DNA of 64,000 nucleotides from Flavobacteriales bacterium (GTDB lineage Bacteria > Bacteroidota > Bacteroidia > Flavobacteriales_F > PHOS-HE28). The stretch is from the NCBI GenBank assembly GCA_020635715.1, contig JACJZG010000009.1:85824-149823 (forward strand), in the 5' to 3' direction. The notes below the pieces were generated by a model. It saw only the letters and a list, made by a program, of their open reading frames with translations. It made no database searches and was not told the DNA's origin. Position 1 is the stretch's first letter. The number at the start of each line of letters is the position of its first letter. This document shows positions 63,886-64,000 of this stretch, in pieces. The translations under genes and the position numbers were made by a program.

Positions 63886-64000
63886 TCATTGCTGCATGCC
63901 GCTGTTCGTGGTGTAGTGGACCATTCCGTTGTCATCCACCAACACCATCGGCGCGATCAGGGTAGCCGCCACTGGACTGGTCCAGATCAACGCACCGGTG
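63886..64000 (-). CDS. 3' fragment of an upstream secreted/tail-fibre-like gene
   Basis: Only the last 37 residues are inside the window (ending ...DDNGMVHYTTNSGMQQ, stop at 63886-63888). The preceding IAPMVLVDDNGM is typical of the end of secreted or fibre-type proteins, but family identity cannot be given. The stop is 13 bp from the start of the propeller gene, suggesting an operon. Confidence 0.5.
   Translation of the reverse strand, partial: TGALIWTSPVAATLIAPMVLVDDNGMVHYTTNSGMQQ

Overview
The window is a chromosomal stretch of a GC-rich member of the Bacteroidota, most likely order Flavobacteriales. The evidence is a type IX secretion (T9SS) component (PorD), several secreted proteins with T9SS C-terminal sorting domains, the conserved block bamD-rpoZ-coaBC-porD-recN, a FISUMP-domain protein, GLPGLI/DUF5683/DUF5723-type envelope proteins, and several -7 promoter-like motifs of the Bacteroidota form TAnnTTyG. 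The genus cannot be named from the sequence. No rRNA, tRNA, CRISPR array, transposase or prophage was recognised.

Layout. 0-6.3 kb: the 3' end of PEP synthase, a tightly overlapped four-gene membrane/methyltransferase operon, and an arginase-CtlX pair for arginine catabolism. 6.5-20.6 kb: ftsK, a secreted propeller protein, an intergenic structured-RNA candidate, an EEP-family hydrolase, and the chromosome-segregation and envelope run parA-parB-DUF5683-dapB-lepB-lepB. 21-27 kb: a NUDIX hydrolase, then two adjacent minus-strand genes that carry many single-base frameshifts: a propeller-sensor class III nucleotidyl cyclase and a TPR/caspase-like protein whose catalytic cysteine is replaced. 27-34.5 kb: fabI, then two large secreted proteins, one with a lysyl-oxidase domain and one lysyl-endopeptidase-like; they share a C-terminal module of about 235 residues. 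34.5-42 kb: housekeeping and lipid genes (recN, porD, coaBC, rpoZ, bamD, a serine-palmitoyltransferase-like enzyme, a LOG-family protein). 42-48 kb: secreted and lipoproteins, a GxxExxY gene bracketed by palindromic repeats, and an acyl-CoA carboxylase beta subunit.

48-53 kb is the most distinctive part: a visibly AT-richer, compact four-gene cluster (Dam-type adenine methyltransferase, metallophosphoesterase, ORC/CDC6-like AAA ATPase, uncharacterised protein) with junctions of 4 bp or less. It is bracketed by copies of a Bacteroidota-type intergenic repeat in opposite orientations. It looks horizontally acquired and is the best candidate here for an undescribed system, plausibly anti-phage defence; no function is demonstrated. 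53-64 kb: mostly hypothetical, envelope and secreted proteins (fibronectin III, RDD, two serine hydrolases, several T9SS cargo proteins) with internal repeats, ending in a truncated minus-strand gene.

Repeats are a theme of the window: heptamer arrays at 17.9 and 36.3 kb, a GRGCAR hexamer run inside dapB that resembles an intergenic hairpin at 6.3 kb, palindromic arrays at 45.5-46.2 kb, and the island-flanking repeats.
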